Shown one piece after another: positions 8,638 to 18,997 of a DNA stretch of 64,000 bases; the stretch's first letter is position 1, and the number at the start of each line of letters is the position of its first letter. The DNA comes from Melioribacteraceae bacterium (GTDB lineage: Bacteria; Bacteroidota; Ignavibacteria; Ignavibacteriales; Melioribacteraceae), in contig JAIOZI010000014.1 in the NCBI GenBank assembly GCA_021740785.1, forward strand, positions 1 through 64,000, read 5' to 3'. A program made the translations under genes and the position numbers. The notes beneath the pieces were generated by a model. That model had not been told where the DNA came from. It was given only the letters and a program-made list of their open reading frames with translations, and did not search any database.

Positions 8638-11208
8638 ATGAGCAATATCCTTAAATTATTTTTAATATCTCTAATTTACATATTAGCGCTTGATTCTGTT
8701 CACGGACAGGTAAAGTTAAAAGAACTTCCCGGTTACGACATTTCGGAAATCGACTCTCTATTTTTCAATTCCACTTCAACTAGAGAAATACTCCCGATGA
8801 ATACCGGTTGGTATGTTTATTTACCCTCAGATCCGCAAAGTAAAGCAAGAGCATCCGTTCCATCCATTTTTGAAGGAGCCGACCAACTTGTTTACGAAAA
8901 AGAATTCAAGCTAAGCAGCCAAACCATCAAAAACTATGAGGTTCGGTTGTTCTTTTTGGGTGTAAATTATTTTGCCGATATTTTTGTAAACGATGAATTA
9001 GTTTACAAACATTCCGCCGGCGACGTTCCGTTTTCTATTGTGATTCCGGACGAATTGCTTCGTTATAGTTCTTCAAATAAATTGAAACTTGAAATCGAGC
9101 ATTCACCCAACAGCAAATCTACTATTCCGTTAAGTAATGGTTTTTTAATGCCGTCAACTTACGGGGGAATATTTAGAGATGTCTACATTCAGTTAATTCC
9201 CAAAAGCGGCATCGCAAACATAAACCTAGAATATTCGCTAAGTCAGGAACTAGACAAAGCAACTGTTCATACAATTTTCGATTTTGCTAATATCAACAAT
9301 TCAGATGATGAACAAAATCATTCTCTAAGTATAGCCCTATACGATCGTTCCGGTAATAATCTGTTTTCGGAATCAAATATAGCGTTAGTACCTTCGGGAA
9401 GTATTAATACAAAAAGGGATTTCCAGTTTTCCATCGACAAACCATTGTTGTGGAGCCCGGAGAATCCAAATTATCATACATTAGTTGTCAAGTTATGGAA
9501 AGGTTCTTATTTAATTGACGAGGTTTATACAAGCATCTTATTTAAAAAAGTTGAATTGATAAAAGAAGCAATACTTGTTAACAATAAACAATACCAATTA
9601 AAGGGCGTAACCTATATACCTCAGAATAAAGATTTAAATAAGCTGATCTCCTACACACAACTTCAAACTGAATTAGCATTGATAAAAAAAACCGGATTTA
9701 ATTCTGTTCGATTTGCAAGAGAGGTTCCTCATCCTTATGCATTAAAGCTTTGTCAGGATTTAGGATTGTTTGCTTTCGTCGAACTCCCGATTAACAGTCC
9801 AAATGATGAAATTTGTGAAGCCCCGAATTTCATCGAAAGGGCAAAACGTTTCTCCAACTCGATGTTGGATGAAATAGAAAAATACCCTGCTGTGATTTCT
9901 ATTGGAGTCGGTGGTTCTTACCTGCCCGATTCAAAAATACAATCGGAGTTTATTTCTGATGTCTGCGAAGTAATCAAATCGAGTAAGGATGTTTACACTT
10001 TTGCTTCCTTCATCGGTTTACCCCAGAAAGAATTGAGAAATCTTGATTTAATTGGATTGGAATTATTTTCGAAAAACATAAACGAAATAAAGGATGAAAT
10101 TGAGTCCTTTGAAAATAACTTTGGTAAAGGCAGGTTGATAATAAGCGAAGCGGTTTACCCTTCATTTATGGGATCACAATCGGGTTACATTGATAAAAAC
10201 TCTATTGAAGCACAAGCAAAGTATTATGAAGAAATAATTGATTACAGCAGAAAAACAGATTTGCCCGGATTTTTCATACACAGCATGTTTAATTATCACG
10301 GTGAGTTCAATTCGCTTTATTCAGCTTATAATGAAGAAAAATCATTCGAAGTTGGGATTACCGGTGAAGGCAAAAGCACTAATTCACTTACTTATAAGGT
10401 AATTGAATCAAAACTGAAACAAGGCGAGCGAATTACAATTCCGGTTGGTGTTGAAAAAGATGAAGCGCCGATATTTTTCATTCTGATTGCAGTTGGTTTA
10501 TCAGTGATAATGGGAATTGTAATCAATGCCAGAAGAAAGTTCAGAGAAGATGCAACCAGGGCATTGGTGCGTCCCTATAACTTTTTTGCTGATATTAGAG
10601 ACCAACGGATTTTAAGCGGCTTCCACTCCTACTTTTTGATGCTCATACTTGCAGGGTCGCATTCATTATTGTTAACAATATTACTCTACTTTTTAAGATC
10701 GAATGTATTACTCGAAAAAATCGTTTTGTCTTTTGGTTCTACCTGGTTAATGAATTTGATAAGCTACCTTGCATGGAATCCGTTTTCGGCATTCATTTAC
10801 TTAACGATTTTTTCGATAGCGCTTTTTGTTTTAATAAGCATTGTAATTAAAGGTTTTTCCTACCTGGTTAAAAACCGGGTATTGTATTCAAGTATTTACT
10901 ACGTGGTTACATGGGCGTTTTTACCTTTGGCTTTAATGCTTCCCGTAGAGTTGGTTTTATTCAAAATACTTTCGGCAGATATAATAAATATATACATTTA
11001 TTTGTTCCTGGCTCTTTATGCGTTATGGCTCATTCAAAGAATTCTAAAAGGCGTGTATGTTATTTTCGATGTAAATCCCGGTATTGTTTACATGTTCAGT
11101 TTTTTCATAATCTTTGTTGTTGCCGGCGGAGTTCTATTCTATTTTCAATTAAGCGAATCAACGATCGATTATATAATTAATTCAATCGATCAATTTAAGT
11201 ACATTTAA
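8638..11208 (+). CDS. GH2-like exported protein with C-terminal membrane domain
   Basis: An 856-residue protein from ATG 8638 (ATG 8608 in frame is an alternative). It has a signal peptide, a jelly-roll sugar-binding region, an Ig-like region and a TIM-barrel typical of glycoside hydrolase family 2 (GFNSVRFAREVPHPYALKLC), covering about 30-600. About 245 residues with some six membrane helices follow from residue 610, a Yip1-like tail. The usual GH2 acid/base motif (Asn-Glu after SLG) reads IGVGGSYLPD near 422-431. The candidate nucleophile Glu504 (IISEAVYP) is kept. It is therefore probably catalytically altered or a binding protein. The gene stands alone between tpiA and smc. Confidence 0.72.
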   Translation: MSNILKLFLISLIYILALDSVHGQVKLKELPGYDISEIDSLFFNSTSTREILPMNTGWYVYLPSDPQSKARASVPSIFEGADQLVYEKEFKLSSQTIKNYEVRLFFLGVNYFADIFVNDELVYKHSAGDVPFSIVIPDELLRYSSSNKLKLEIEHSPNSKSTIPLSNGFLMPSTYGGIFRDVYIQLIPKSGIANINLEYSLSQELDKATVHTIFDFANINNSDDEQNHSLSIALYDRSGNNLFSESNIALVPSGSINTKRDFQFSIDKPLLWSPENPNYHTLVVKLWKGSYLIDEVYTSILFKKVELIKEAILVNNKQYQLKGVTYIPQNKDLNKLISYTQLQTELALIKKTGFNSVRFAREVPHPYALKLCQDLGLFAFVELPINSPNDEICEAPNFIERAKRFSNSMLDEIEKYPAVISIGVGGSYLPDSKIQSEFISDVCEVIKSSKDVYTFASFIGLPQKELRNLDLIGLELFSKNINEIKDEIESFENNFGKGRLIISEAVYPSFMGSQSGYIDKNSIEAQAKYYEEIIDYSRKTDLPGFFIHSMFNYHGEFNSLYSAYNEEKSFEVGITGEGKSTNSLTYKVIESKLKQGERITIPVGVEKDEAPIFFILIAVGLSVIMGIVINARRKFREDATRALVRPYNFFADIRDQRILSGFHSYFLMLILAGSHSLLLTILLYFLRSNVLLEKIVLSFGSTWLMNLISYLAWNPFSAFIYLTIFSIALFVLISIVIKGFSYLVKNRVLYSSIYYVVTWAFLPLALMLPVELVLFKILSADIINIYIYLFLALYALWLIQRILKGVYVIFDVNPGIVYMFSFFIIFVVAGGVLFYFQLSESTIDYIINSIDQFKYI

Positions 11209-11224
11209 TTATTGAGACGTACAT

Positions 11225-14200
11225 TTGTATTTATCCAAACTAGAAATACATGGTTTCAAATCCTTTGCAAATAAAACGGTAATTAATTTTACGAAAGGAA
11301 TTACCGGCATCGTGGGACCCAACGGCTGCGGCAAGACTAATATTGTTGACGCATTGCGCTGGTGCCTCGGAGAACAAAAGAGCAGCACTCTCCGCAGCGA
11401 TAAGATGGAAAACGTAATTTTTAACGGTACACGAAATAAGAAACCGATGGGAATGTCTGAAGTATCTCTTACCCTGGTTAACGACAGCGGAATGCTCCCA
11501 ACCGAATATACTGAAGTTACAATTACGCGTAGAATTTTCAGATCGGGTGAAAGTGAATACCTTCTGAATAAAAACATCTGCAGGTTGAAAGATATCACCA
11601 ACCTTTTTATGGATACCGGGATGGGAACCAATGCTTATTCCGTTATCGAGTTGAAAATGGTTGAGACAATCTTAAGCAATAAGGCTGAAGAAAGAAGGAA
11701 AATGTTTGAAGAAGCCGCCGGTGTTAATAAATACAAGATGCGAAGAAGATTATCGCTTAAAAAACTTGATGAAGTTAAATCCGATTTAGTCCGGGTTAAC
11801 GATATCGTATCGGAAGTTGAAAAGAATGTTAGATCACTTGAACGACAGGCAAAAAAAGCAGATCGATATAATACAATTCAATCCGAGCTGAGAGAAAAGG
11901 AACTGGATCTAGCCGAAAGAGAATTTGCTCATTTTAAAAATCAGATTGAGATCAGAGAGGCGAGCAGGAACGAATATATTCAAAGAAAAGATACAACTGA
12001 TACCCAGATTAGAGAAATTGAAAACAAGTTGATTGTTTACCGCCAAGAGATAAATACTGTTGAAAAAGATCTAAGCGAGAAACAACTAGAAATTTCAAGG
12101 AAAACCGAAAAACTGCACAACTCTCAAAAAAATATATCGGTTGCTGAAGAGAGAATAAATTCGATAGAAAAAAATATTGAAAGATTTACTCAGGAAATTC
12201 AAGAGCTGCAATATCAGAAGGAAGAGATTGAAGTTGAAAACGAAAAACTTGATGAGATAATTGCCGATGTAAGAAATCAAATTGAAAAGAAAGAAAGTGA
12301 TATTAATTCACATATTGAGTTGTTGGAACAAAAAAAGAATCGTGTTACTGAGAAGCGCCAAATATTAAAAGCGAAAACCGACGAAGTCAATCAGAGCGAA
12401 AAAGTAATTACAAATAAAGAAAATACATTTAAAAATTTAATTGAGCAGAGAGAAAAAGCTAATCAAATTAATGAGCGGCTGAATGAAAAAATTCAGCGGC
12501 TTACTACCGATATTGCAAAGACAGTTGGTTACCTCGAAGAATTAACAGATGAAAAAAAGGAAGCTGAAAAAAGACTTCAAGAATCCGAAAGCCGGTACGT
12601 AGCAAAACAAAACGAAAAATCCGGGTTAGAGAGAAAGCTGAATCAACTTAAAGAGAAAGAACTTGATGAAAAAAGTATTCTCAACAGTATTAAAGATAAG
12701 GTCGATTTTCTTCAAACATTGATCACGAATCTTGAAGGTGTTTCGAAGGGATCAAAAGTTCTAATTGAGAGTGAAGGTTGGACCGAAAAAGACAAAACGC
12801 TTTTCGCTGATGTAGGGAATACTGATGAAAAGTTTCGATTTGCAATTGAAGCTTCGCTTAAAAGTGTAATTAATAATTTGTTGATCGAAGATATTACCGA
12901 TCTAAAGCGTGCGATTGAATACTTAAAGAAAAATGATCTTGGCAAAGCATCGTTTTACTTATTGCAGCATCCAAATAATGGCAAGAAAACTTTCCTTGAG
13001 AAAATTCAGGAATTCAGTAACAACCGGAAGGCAAATAAACTTACAAAGGAAGATAAATTTCTAAACTGGGCATTGGAGCTTGTAAAAACCGATGTAAAGT
13101 GGCTTCCATATTTCAAAAAGGTCTTAACGAGAACAGCCGTAACTGATTCTCTGGATGATGCTCTTCAACTGCATTCAATTTATCCTCAATTCAATTTTGT
13201 TACTCTCAACGGTGATCTCGTAAACTCAGAGGGAATAATTGAAGCAGGCTCTTCTCCTAAATTAGATGAGACACTATTCGGAAGAAAACAGCTTCTGGAA
13301 AGTCTGAAAAACGACTACCCCAAGTACAACGAAAATTTGAATAAGATCAGAAAAGAAATTGAAGAAACCGAAGAAAAAATTTCCGGCATCGATTTAAAAG
13401 TTCTCTCGGATAAAGGAAAGATATTGGTCAATGAAATTACCAATATCGAAAAACAAATATCTCAGATAGAATTTGAAAAGAAGAAAGCGAATGAAGAGAT
13501 TGATAAATCACAGGATGAGATTCAGGAAACATCCAATATGCTCAACACCTTATATGAGCAGATAAGTGAGCTGGAAATAGAACTTAACGAGTTGAATGAG
13601 AAAAAGAATAATGTAGCAGCCGGACTCAAAACATTAGAAGATGAATTGACGGAAATTGAGGATGATTTTCAACATGCGCAGACCGAACAGAATAATCGGC
13701 AGGTTGAATTGGAAAGATTAAAAGGTCAGCTTCAAAATTCTCAAAACTCATTATCGAACAATGAGCAAACTAAAGCAAATACAATTAATACTATCGCCAA
13801 ACGAGAGGAAGACATTTCCAAAGGGAACGAAGAGATTGGAAGTGTAAATAATATTATCGAAGAAAATCAGATTGTATATGACGAATTGACAGTAGAACGA
13901 GATAGACTAACGAATGAAAAAGATGAGATTGAGAAAAAATTGAACAGCATTAAAGATGAAGCTTCTAATTATGAGAAACAATTAAACGATTTGCGTTATG
14001 ATCGGCAGGATATATCGGAAAAAATTCATGAAGTTGATATGAAATTGAACGAGCTTAATTTCCGTCTTGAAAATCTTATAGAACACATACGCGAAGAATA
14101 TAACTCGGAAATCGAGTTAAAAGAATTTGATGATTTGGAGGAATTCAATTTTAAAGAGAGAAGCGCTGAAGTTCATCAATTAAAGGAAAAGATTAAAAAT

Positions 14201-14824
14201 CTCGGACCCATAAACCTTCTTGCCTATTCCGAATATGAAGAAGAAAGTGAACGGCTTGAATTCTTGAGCAAGCAGAGAAATGATTTAATAGATTCCGAGA
14301 AAGATCTAATCAACAGTATCAATGAGATAAATGAGACTGCACAAACGCTCTTCAGAGATACCTTTGAAGAAATTCGATCTAATTTTAAGAATATCTTCCA
14401 GACACTTTTTGACCCGGGAGATGAAGCGGATCTTTTAATTGAAGAATCGGCTGACCCGTTGGAAGCAAAAATTGAGATCATTGCGAAACCAAAAGGAAAA
14501 CGTCCAACCTCAATTGAATTGCTTTCCGGTGGAGAAAAAACATTAACTGCAACCGCCTTATTGTTTGCGATTTATTTGGTGAAACCGAGTCCGTTTTGTG
14601 TTCTCGATGAGGTAGATGCTCCTCTTGATGATGCAAATATTGACCGGTTTACAAAACTATTGAAAGAATTCAGCAACAACACACAGTTTATTATTGTTAC
14701 ACATAATAAAAGAACTATGGAATCCTCGGAAAATATGTACGGTGTTACAATGCAGGAAGAAGGTATTTCAAAACTTGCAGCAGTACAATTTAATGATGAA
14801 TTAGACTTTGTTGAAGCCTCATGA
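11225..14824 (+). CDS. smc: SMC chromosome segregation/condensin ATPase
   Basis: A 1199-residue condensin subunit that organises and segregates chromosomes. Head parts are the N-terminal Walker A (GPNGCGKTN, about 31-39), the C-terminal signature LSGGEKTLTA (near 1100) and Walker B (FCVLDEVDAPLDD, near 1125). Two long Glu/Lys-rich coiled coils flank a hinge at about 500-690. The TTG start is chosen because an in-frame TGA lies three codons upstream and SMC proteins start with this MYLxKLEIxGFKSF pattern. No scpA or scpB is in the window. The stop overlaps the next gene's ATG. Confidence 0.97.
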   Translation: MYLSKLEIHGFKSFANKTVINFTKGITGIVGPNGCGKTNIVDALRWCLGEQKSSTLRSDKMENVIFNGTRNKKPMGMSEVSLTLVNDSGMLPTEYTEVTITRRIFRSGESEYLLNKNICRLKDITNLFMDTGMGTNAYSVIELKMVETILSNKAEERRKMFEEAAGVNKYKMRRRLSLKKLDEVKSDLVRVNDIVSEVEKNVRSLERQAKKADRYNTIQSELREKELDLAEREFAHFKNQIEIREASRNEYIQRKDTTDTQIREIENKLIVYRQEINTVEKDLSEKQLEISRKTEKLHNSQKNISVAEERINSIEKNIERFTQEIQELQYQKEEIEVENEKLDEIIADVRNQIEKKESDINSHIELLEQKKNRVTEKRQILKAKTDEVNQSEKVITNKENTFKNLIEQREKANQINERLNEKIQRLTTDIAKTVGYLEELTDEKKEAEKRLQESESRYVAKQNEKSGLERKLNQLKEKELDEKSILNSIKDKVDFLQTLITNLEGVSKGSKVLIESEGWTEKDKTLFADVGNTDEKFRFAIEASLKSVINNLLIEDITDLKRAIEYLKKNDLGKASFYLLQHPNNGKKTFLEKIQEFSNNRKANKLTKEDKFLNWALELVKTDVKWLPYFKKVLTRTAVTDSLDDALQLHSIYPQFNFVTLNGDLVNSEGIIEAGSSPKLDETLFGRKQLLESLKNDYPKYNENLNKIRKEIEETEEKISGIDLKVLSDKGKILVNEITNIEKQISQIEFEKKKANEEIDKSQDEIQETSNMLNTLYEQISELEIELNELNEKKNNVAAGLKTLEDELTEIEDDFQHAQTEQNNRQVELERLKGQLQNSQNSLSNNEQTKANTINTIAKREEDISKGNEEIGSVNNIIEENQIVYDELTVERDRLTNEKDEIEKKLNSIKDEASNYEKQLNDLRYDRQDISEKIHEVDMKLNELNFRLENLIEHIREEYNSEIELKEFDDLEEFNFKERSAEVHQLKEKIKNLGPINLLAYSEYEEESERLEFLSKQRNDLIDSEKDLINSINEINETAQTLFRDTFEEIRSNFKNIFQTLFDPGDEADLLIEESADPLEAKIEIIAKPKGKRPTSIELLSGGEKTLTATALLFAIYLVKPSPFCVLDEVDAPLDDANIDRFTKLLKEFSNNTQFIIVTHNKRTMESSENMYGVTMQEEGISKLAAVQFNDELDFVEAS

Positions 14825-15549
14825 CAAATAACGATAGAACATATAAAGTGTTTGTAGATTTTGACGGAACCATCACCAAGACGGATGTTGGTGAAGAAAT
14901 GTTTCTCAAATTCGGAGATGCAGAGAAATCGCATGAAATAATTAAGCGATGGATGAATGATGAAATCACATCTGTCCAAACATGGCAGATGTTATGCAAA
15001 ACTATTGACAACCTGAAAAGGAATGATTTTGATAATTTCATTGATACAATTGAGATAGATGAAACCTTCGTTGATTTTGTCGAGTTTTGCAAATCAAACA
15101 ATATTGAAATTACAGTGCTGAGTGATGGATTGGATTATTACATAAAACGGATTATGGAAAAAAATCATCTGTCGCAGATTGCAGCTTATACGAACCAGTT
15201 GGAATTTACAGACGAGGCTAAACTAATCCCCCATTTTCCTCACACTGATGAAGAATGCGATAAATGTGCAAACTGTAAACGCAACCATGTAATTAACGGA
15301 AGCGCCGATGATCATTTTACAATCTATATCGGCGATGGTTATTCCGATACATGCGCAGCTCAATATTGTGATTTTATTTTCGCAAAAAATTCTTTGCTCA
15401 AATACTGCGAGATTAACAGGATTTCATTTTTCCCGTATAATAATTTCGATGAAATAATTGAGCGGGTAAAAAATTTAATGAGAAAGAAGCGACTAAAAAA
15501 AAGGCATCAGGCAGAAATAAAAAGAAAACATCTTTATGCATTAGGATAA
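14821..15549 (+). CDS. HAD-family phosphatase (MtnX/SerB-like)
   Basis: A 242-residue haloacid-dehalogenase phosphatase. Motif I is DFDGT (Asp13, Asp15), motif II LSDG, and motif III IYIGDGYSDTCAA. The helical cap and overall form resemble MtnX (methylthiopentenyl phosphate phosphatase) and phosphoserine phosphatase-like enzymes. A cysteine cluster (ECDKCANC) in the middle, as in some MtnX relatives, may bind metal. The C-terminus is a Lys/Arg-rich tail. It overlaps smc by four bases (ATGA), so it is translationally coupled. Substrate cannot be told: no other methionine-salvage gene is nearby. Confidence 0.8.
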   Translation: MTNNDRTYKVFVDFDGTITKTDVGEEMFLKFGDAEKSHEIIKRWMNDEITSVQTWQMLCKTIDNLKRNDFDNFIDTIEIDETFVDFVEFCKSNNIEITVLSDGLDYYIKRIMEKNHLSQIAAYTNQLEFTDEAKLIPHFPHTDEECDKCANCKRNHVINGSADDHFTIYIGDGYSDTCAAQYCDFIFAKNSLLKYCEINRISFFPYNNFDEIIERVKNLMRKKRLKKRHQAEIKRKHLYALG

Positions 15550-15556
15550 CGAATAA

Positions 15557-16138
15557 ATGGAAAAACTTTTTTTCAAATACAGAAGCTACACACCAATCCC
15601 TTTTCTGATTGTAATGATTGCATTTCAAAATGTGACGTTATGGAGTTTAATATTGGGATTTACCGTTGCGTTAATAGGTGAATTAATCAGGTTTTGGGGC
15701 GTAGCTTACGCAGGAAGTGAGACAAGAACAACATCCGAAGCAGGTGGAACTTATTTGGTGATAAGCGGCGCATTCGGTTATATGAGAAACCCGTTATACT
15801 TCGGTAATATCATGTTATACCTCGGTATTGGAATTATGTCTTTTGCATTATTCCCCTATCTTCAAATTGGAGCTTTAATATTTTTCTATATTCAATACAG
15901 ATTTATTATAAACGGTGAGGAAAAATATTTACGAGAAACTTTCGGAGAAGAATACAAAAAATATACGGAATCGGTTCCTAGATTCTTTCCCCGGTTTACA
16001 TCATATAAAAACGAAAAGGTTGTGCAGCCTCCGTTAAATGTTAAAGCCGGACTAAAATCCGAGAGACGCTCACTGCAGGCTTTTTCAGCAGTTACAATTA
16101 TTTTAATAATTTTCTACATAGTTAAAGTTATTGAATAA
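15557..16138 (+). CDS. Isoprenylcysteine/phospholipid methyltransferase-family membrane protein
   Basis: A 193-residue protein with several membrane helices and the ICMT/PEMT-type signature: GAFGYMRNPLYFGNIM and, near the end, EEKYLRETFGEEYKKY. These proteins use S-adenosylmethionine to methylate lipid or prenyl-type substrates at the membrane. The bacterial substrate is normally unknown. Its end overlaps the lpxB start by eight bases, so it belongs to the lipid A block and may act on an envelope lipid (inferred). Confidence 0.8.
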   Translation: MEKLFFKYRSYTPIPFLIVMIAFQNVTLWSLILGFTVALIGELIRFWGVAYAGSETRTTSEAGGTYLVISGAFGYMRNPLYFGNIMLYLGIGIMSFALFPYLQIGALIFFYIQYRFIINGEEKYLRETFGEEYKKYTESVPRFFPRFTSYKNEKVVQPPLNVKAGLKSERRSLQAFSAVTIILIIFYIVKVIE

Positions 16139-17267
16139 AAATCTAATGATAATAGCAGGTGAGGCATCCGGTGATATGCACGGCGCTTCATTGATCGAGG
16201 AAATACTTAAAACAGATTCGTCGATAAAAATTTACGGAATCGGCGGCGATAAAATGATTAAAGCCGGGTTGAACGAAATTTTTCATATTCGTGAGTTGGC
16301 TTTTCTCGGTTTTACTGAAATCATAAAACATATACCATACATTCGCAGAGTTCAAAAAAAATTGCTGAGTGTAATTGAATCTGAGAACATTAAAGAAATT
16401 GTTCTCATCGATTACCCTGGATTTAATTTGAACCTTGCAAAGAAAGTAAAAAAACTTGGATTGAAAATTGTCTATTACATTTCCCCGCAAGTATGGGCAT
16501 GGGGAAAAGGCAGAGTAAAAAAAATTCAAAAGCTCGTTGACAAAATGTTAGTCGTTTTCCCTTTTGAAAAGGATTTTTATTCAAAAGAAAACGTGGATGT
16601 TGAGTTTGTAGGTCACCCTTTATTAGAAAGACTGAATAATTATAATTTTATTCCCCGGGATGATTTCTTTGCTAAATACAATTTAAAAAGCGAAAAAGAA
16701 ATTTTACTCCTAATGCCGGGCAGCCGGGTTCATGAAATTGAAAAACTTTTCCCGGAGATGATAAAAGCCGCCGCTGAACTTTCACAAAAATTCAATTTAC
16801 AGATAGTGATTGCCTGCTCCAGTAATATTGATGAATCAATATTTATAAATAAAGCCGGTGGTATTGATCACGTTATCATAAAAGAATTCACTTATGAATT
16901 GTTGAAATACTCAAAATTCGGGATCATCAAATCAGGCACTTCAACCCTGGAAGCAGGATTGTTTCAGATGCCTGCTGTGGTAGTCTATTCAACGAGTGCA
17001 GTAACTTATTTTATCGGGAAACTATTGGTAAACATAAAAAATATTGCAATGGCAAACTTGATTGCCGGTGAAACTATTTACCCGGAATTAATTCAAAATG
17101 ATGCCCGGAGCAATCGTATTGTCAACGAGAGTGAGAAAATACTCGGCAGCCCTGAGCTATTAAAAACGATGAAAGTAAAGTTGGCTGTGATACAATCTAA
17201 GTTGGGTGAAACCGGTGCATCAAAAAAAGCAGCGGGATTTATAATTGAAGGATTGAATGAGTCTTAA
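16131..17267 (+). CDS. lpxB: Lipid-A-disaccharide synthase
   Basis: A 378-residue GT19 enzyme joining UDP-diacylglucosamine and lipid X to make the lipid A disaccharide at the inner membrane. N-terminal IAGEASGDMHGASL, YISPQVWAWGKGR and the FVGHPL motif are diagnostic, and length is normal. The TTG start at 16131 gives five residues before the usual motif; ATG 16146 is the alternative. It overlaps the genes on both sides, consistent with one lipid A operon with the DUF374 acyltransferase and lpxK. Confidence 0.95.
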   Translation: MNKNLMIIAGEASGDMHGASLIEEILKTDSSIKIYGIGGDKMIKAGLNEIFHIRELAFLGFTEIIKHIPYIRRVQKKLLSVIESENIKEIVLIDYPGFNLNLAKKVKKLGLKIVYYISPQVWAWGKGRVKKIQKLVDKMLVVFPFEKDFYSKENVDVEFVGHPLLERLNNYNFIPRDDFFAKYNLKSEKEILLLMPGSRVHEIEKLFPEMIKAAAELSQKFNLQIVIACSSNIDESIFINKAGGIDHVIIKEFTYELLKYSKFGIIKSGTSTLEAGLFQMPAVVVYSTSAVTYFIGKLLVNIKNIAMANLIAGETIYPELIQNDARSNRIVNESEKILGSPELLKTMKVKLAVIQSKLGETGASKKAAGFIIEGLNES

Positions 17268-17922
17268 ACAGATTAACAGAAGTTTGCTGAGAAGAATTGG
17301 CTTATCGATTCTTCCTGATTTAACCGGACTTCTTTGCAGGTCTGTAAAAATTGAATTTACGAATAAAAAAATCATTGATGAACTTACTAAGCAGAATCAA
17401 AATTATGTGTTGGCTTTTTGGCATGGAACGATGCTGCTGCCATGGTTTCTTCACGGAAACAAAAACTTTGCCGCACTTGTTAGTTTAAGCAAAGACGGCG
17501 AACTGCTTACGAAAGTTTTGGAAAGATGGAATTATGAATTAGCCCGTGGTTCTAGCAACCTGGGCGGAAAAGAAGCGCTCGAATTATTATTGGAAAAAGG
17601 AAGAGAAGGATTTTCTATTGCAATTACGCCTGATGGACCAACAGGTCCCCGGCACGAGATGAAAGCAGGAGCTGTGGTTGCAGCTAAGAAACTTCAAATT
17701 CCTCTCGTTCTTATGGGAATTGGTTTTAAAGATTTTTACAAACTTAAAAGCTGGGACCTATTCGAAATTCCGAAGTTTTTAACATCGGCATCTGTTGTAT
17801 ATTCTGATGCCATTTGGGTTGATCAAAATTTATCTCGAGATGAGGTAAATAATAAAATTGCAGATTGCAATCAACTATTAATTGAACTACAAAAGAAAGC
17901 GGAAAATATTTGTCGAAGTTAG
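17257..17922 (+). CDS. DUF374 lysophospholipid acyltransferase-like protein
   Basis: A 221-residue member of the DUF374 family, distantly related to LpxL-type acyltransferases. It has FWHGTMLLPW (acyltransferase-like His block), SLSKDGELL and TPDGPTGPRHEMKAGAV. It overlaps lpxB by 11 bases and lpxK by 13, so it lies inside the lipid A operon. It probably adds an acyl chain to lipid A or its precursor, in place of a classical LpxL/LpxM (inferred; none of those is in this window). Confidence 0.85.
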   Translation: MSLKQINRSLLRRIGLSILPDLTGLLCRSVKIEFTNKKIIDELTKQNQNYVLAFWHGTMLLPWFLHGNKNFAALVSLSKDGELLTKVLERWNYELARGSSNLGGKEALELLLEKGREGFSIAITPDGPTGPRHEMKAGAVVAAKKLQIPLVLMGIGFKDFYKLKSWDLFEIPKFLTSASVVYSDAIWVDQNLSRDEVNNKIADCNQLLIELQKKAENICRS

Positions 17923-18956
17923 TTAGAATATTATTATCACCAACGGTTTTTGTTTATGGATTTGTAATCAAATTGCGGAATTACTTTTTTGAAAAACAGG
18001 TCTATAAAACACACAAAGTAAATGCTAAGGTAATTTCTATCGGAAATCTTACCGTCGGCGGCAGTGGTAAAACTCCTACTGTTATTTTTGTAGCAAACTA
18101 TCTTAAAAAGAAAAATAAAAAAGTAGGAATTTTAAGCAGAGGTTACGGTCGTAAGAGTAGAGGTTATAAACTTGTGTTTGACGGGAACGAATTGATTTGT
18201 GATGTATCAACGTGTGGCGATGAAATAATTCTAACAGTTGAAGAATGCCAAGTGCCCGCTGCGGTTTCAGAAAAAAGAGTTGAAGGCGCACAGAAATTTT
18301 TAAATGATGTGGAGCTCGATACAATTATTTTGGATGATGCATATCAGCACCGCTGGATTGACAGAGACATTAATATTTTGGTTTTTGATCAAACATTTTT
18401 GGATATCGCCGGGAGAATGGAGCAAAAGTTATTGCCCCTCGGTTATATGCGGGAACCATTTGCTGAAACAAAACGAGCTGATATTGTTATAATAAATCGA
18501 AAATTTAATGAACGGACTGAAATTCCTGAAAAATTAAAAAAACATTTTGAACACAAACAAGTTTATCATGGTTTTTATAAAGCAACCGGAGTCTATGATT
18601 TAAAAACTCACGACTTTTACCCGGTTGAAGATTTTCAAGGACAAAAAAGTTTGCTAGTATGCGGAATTGCCAGACCGCAATCATTTTTAAATACACTCAA
18701 AAAACATCATGTTGATGTTACTAATAAAATGATTTTTTCAGATCATATTCATTATACACAGAAGGAAGTACAGCAGATTAGGAAAAAATTTTACGATACA
18801 AATTCCTATTCTGTTTTAACAACACATAAAGATGCTGTAAAGCTCAACCAGTTCTCGCGGGAGTTGGACGACGTCGATATTTACTATCTAAAAATTGAAT
18901 TAGAACTGGAGGAGAGAGAAAAATTCGACAAAGAAATAAGTAAGATTTATAATTAA
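17910..18956 (+). CDS. lpxK: Tetraacyldisaccharide 4'-kinase
   Basis: A 348-residue membrane-associated kinase that phosphorylates the 4' position of the lipid A disaccharide. An N-terminal hydrophobic anchor precedes the family Walker A, ISIGNLTVGGSGKTPT, at about 45-60. DDAYQHR is the DDGxQH-type catalytic motif, and TTHKDAVKL occurs near the C-terminus. The TTG start gives the normal N-terminus and overlaps the previous gene. It is the last lipid A gene of the block. Confidence 0.94.
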   Translation: MSKLVRILLSPTVFVYGFVIKLRNYFFEKQVYKTHKVNAKVISIGNLTVGGSGKTPTVIFVANYLKKKNKKVGILSRGYGRKSRGYKLVFDGNELICDVSTCGDEIILTVEECQVPAAVSEKRVEGAQKFLNDVELDTIILDDAYQHRWIDRDINILVFDQTFLDIAGRMEQKLLPLGYMREPFAETKRADIVIINRKFNERTEIPEKLKKHFEHKQVYHGFYKATGVYDLKTHDFYPVEDFQGQKSLLVCGIARPQSFLNTLKKHHVDVTNKMIFSDHIHYTQKEVQQIRKKFYDTNSYSVLTTHKDAVKLNQFSRELDDVDIYYLKIELELEEREKFDKEISKIYN

Positions 18957-18997
18957 TTCTATTTTAAATTAACCGTAATATAACGGAGGAAAATTAT

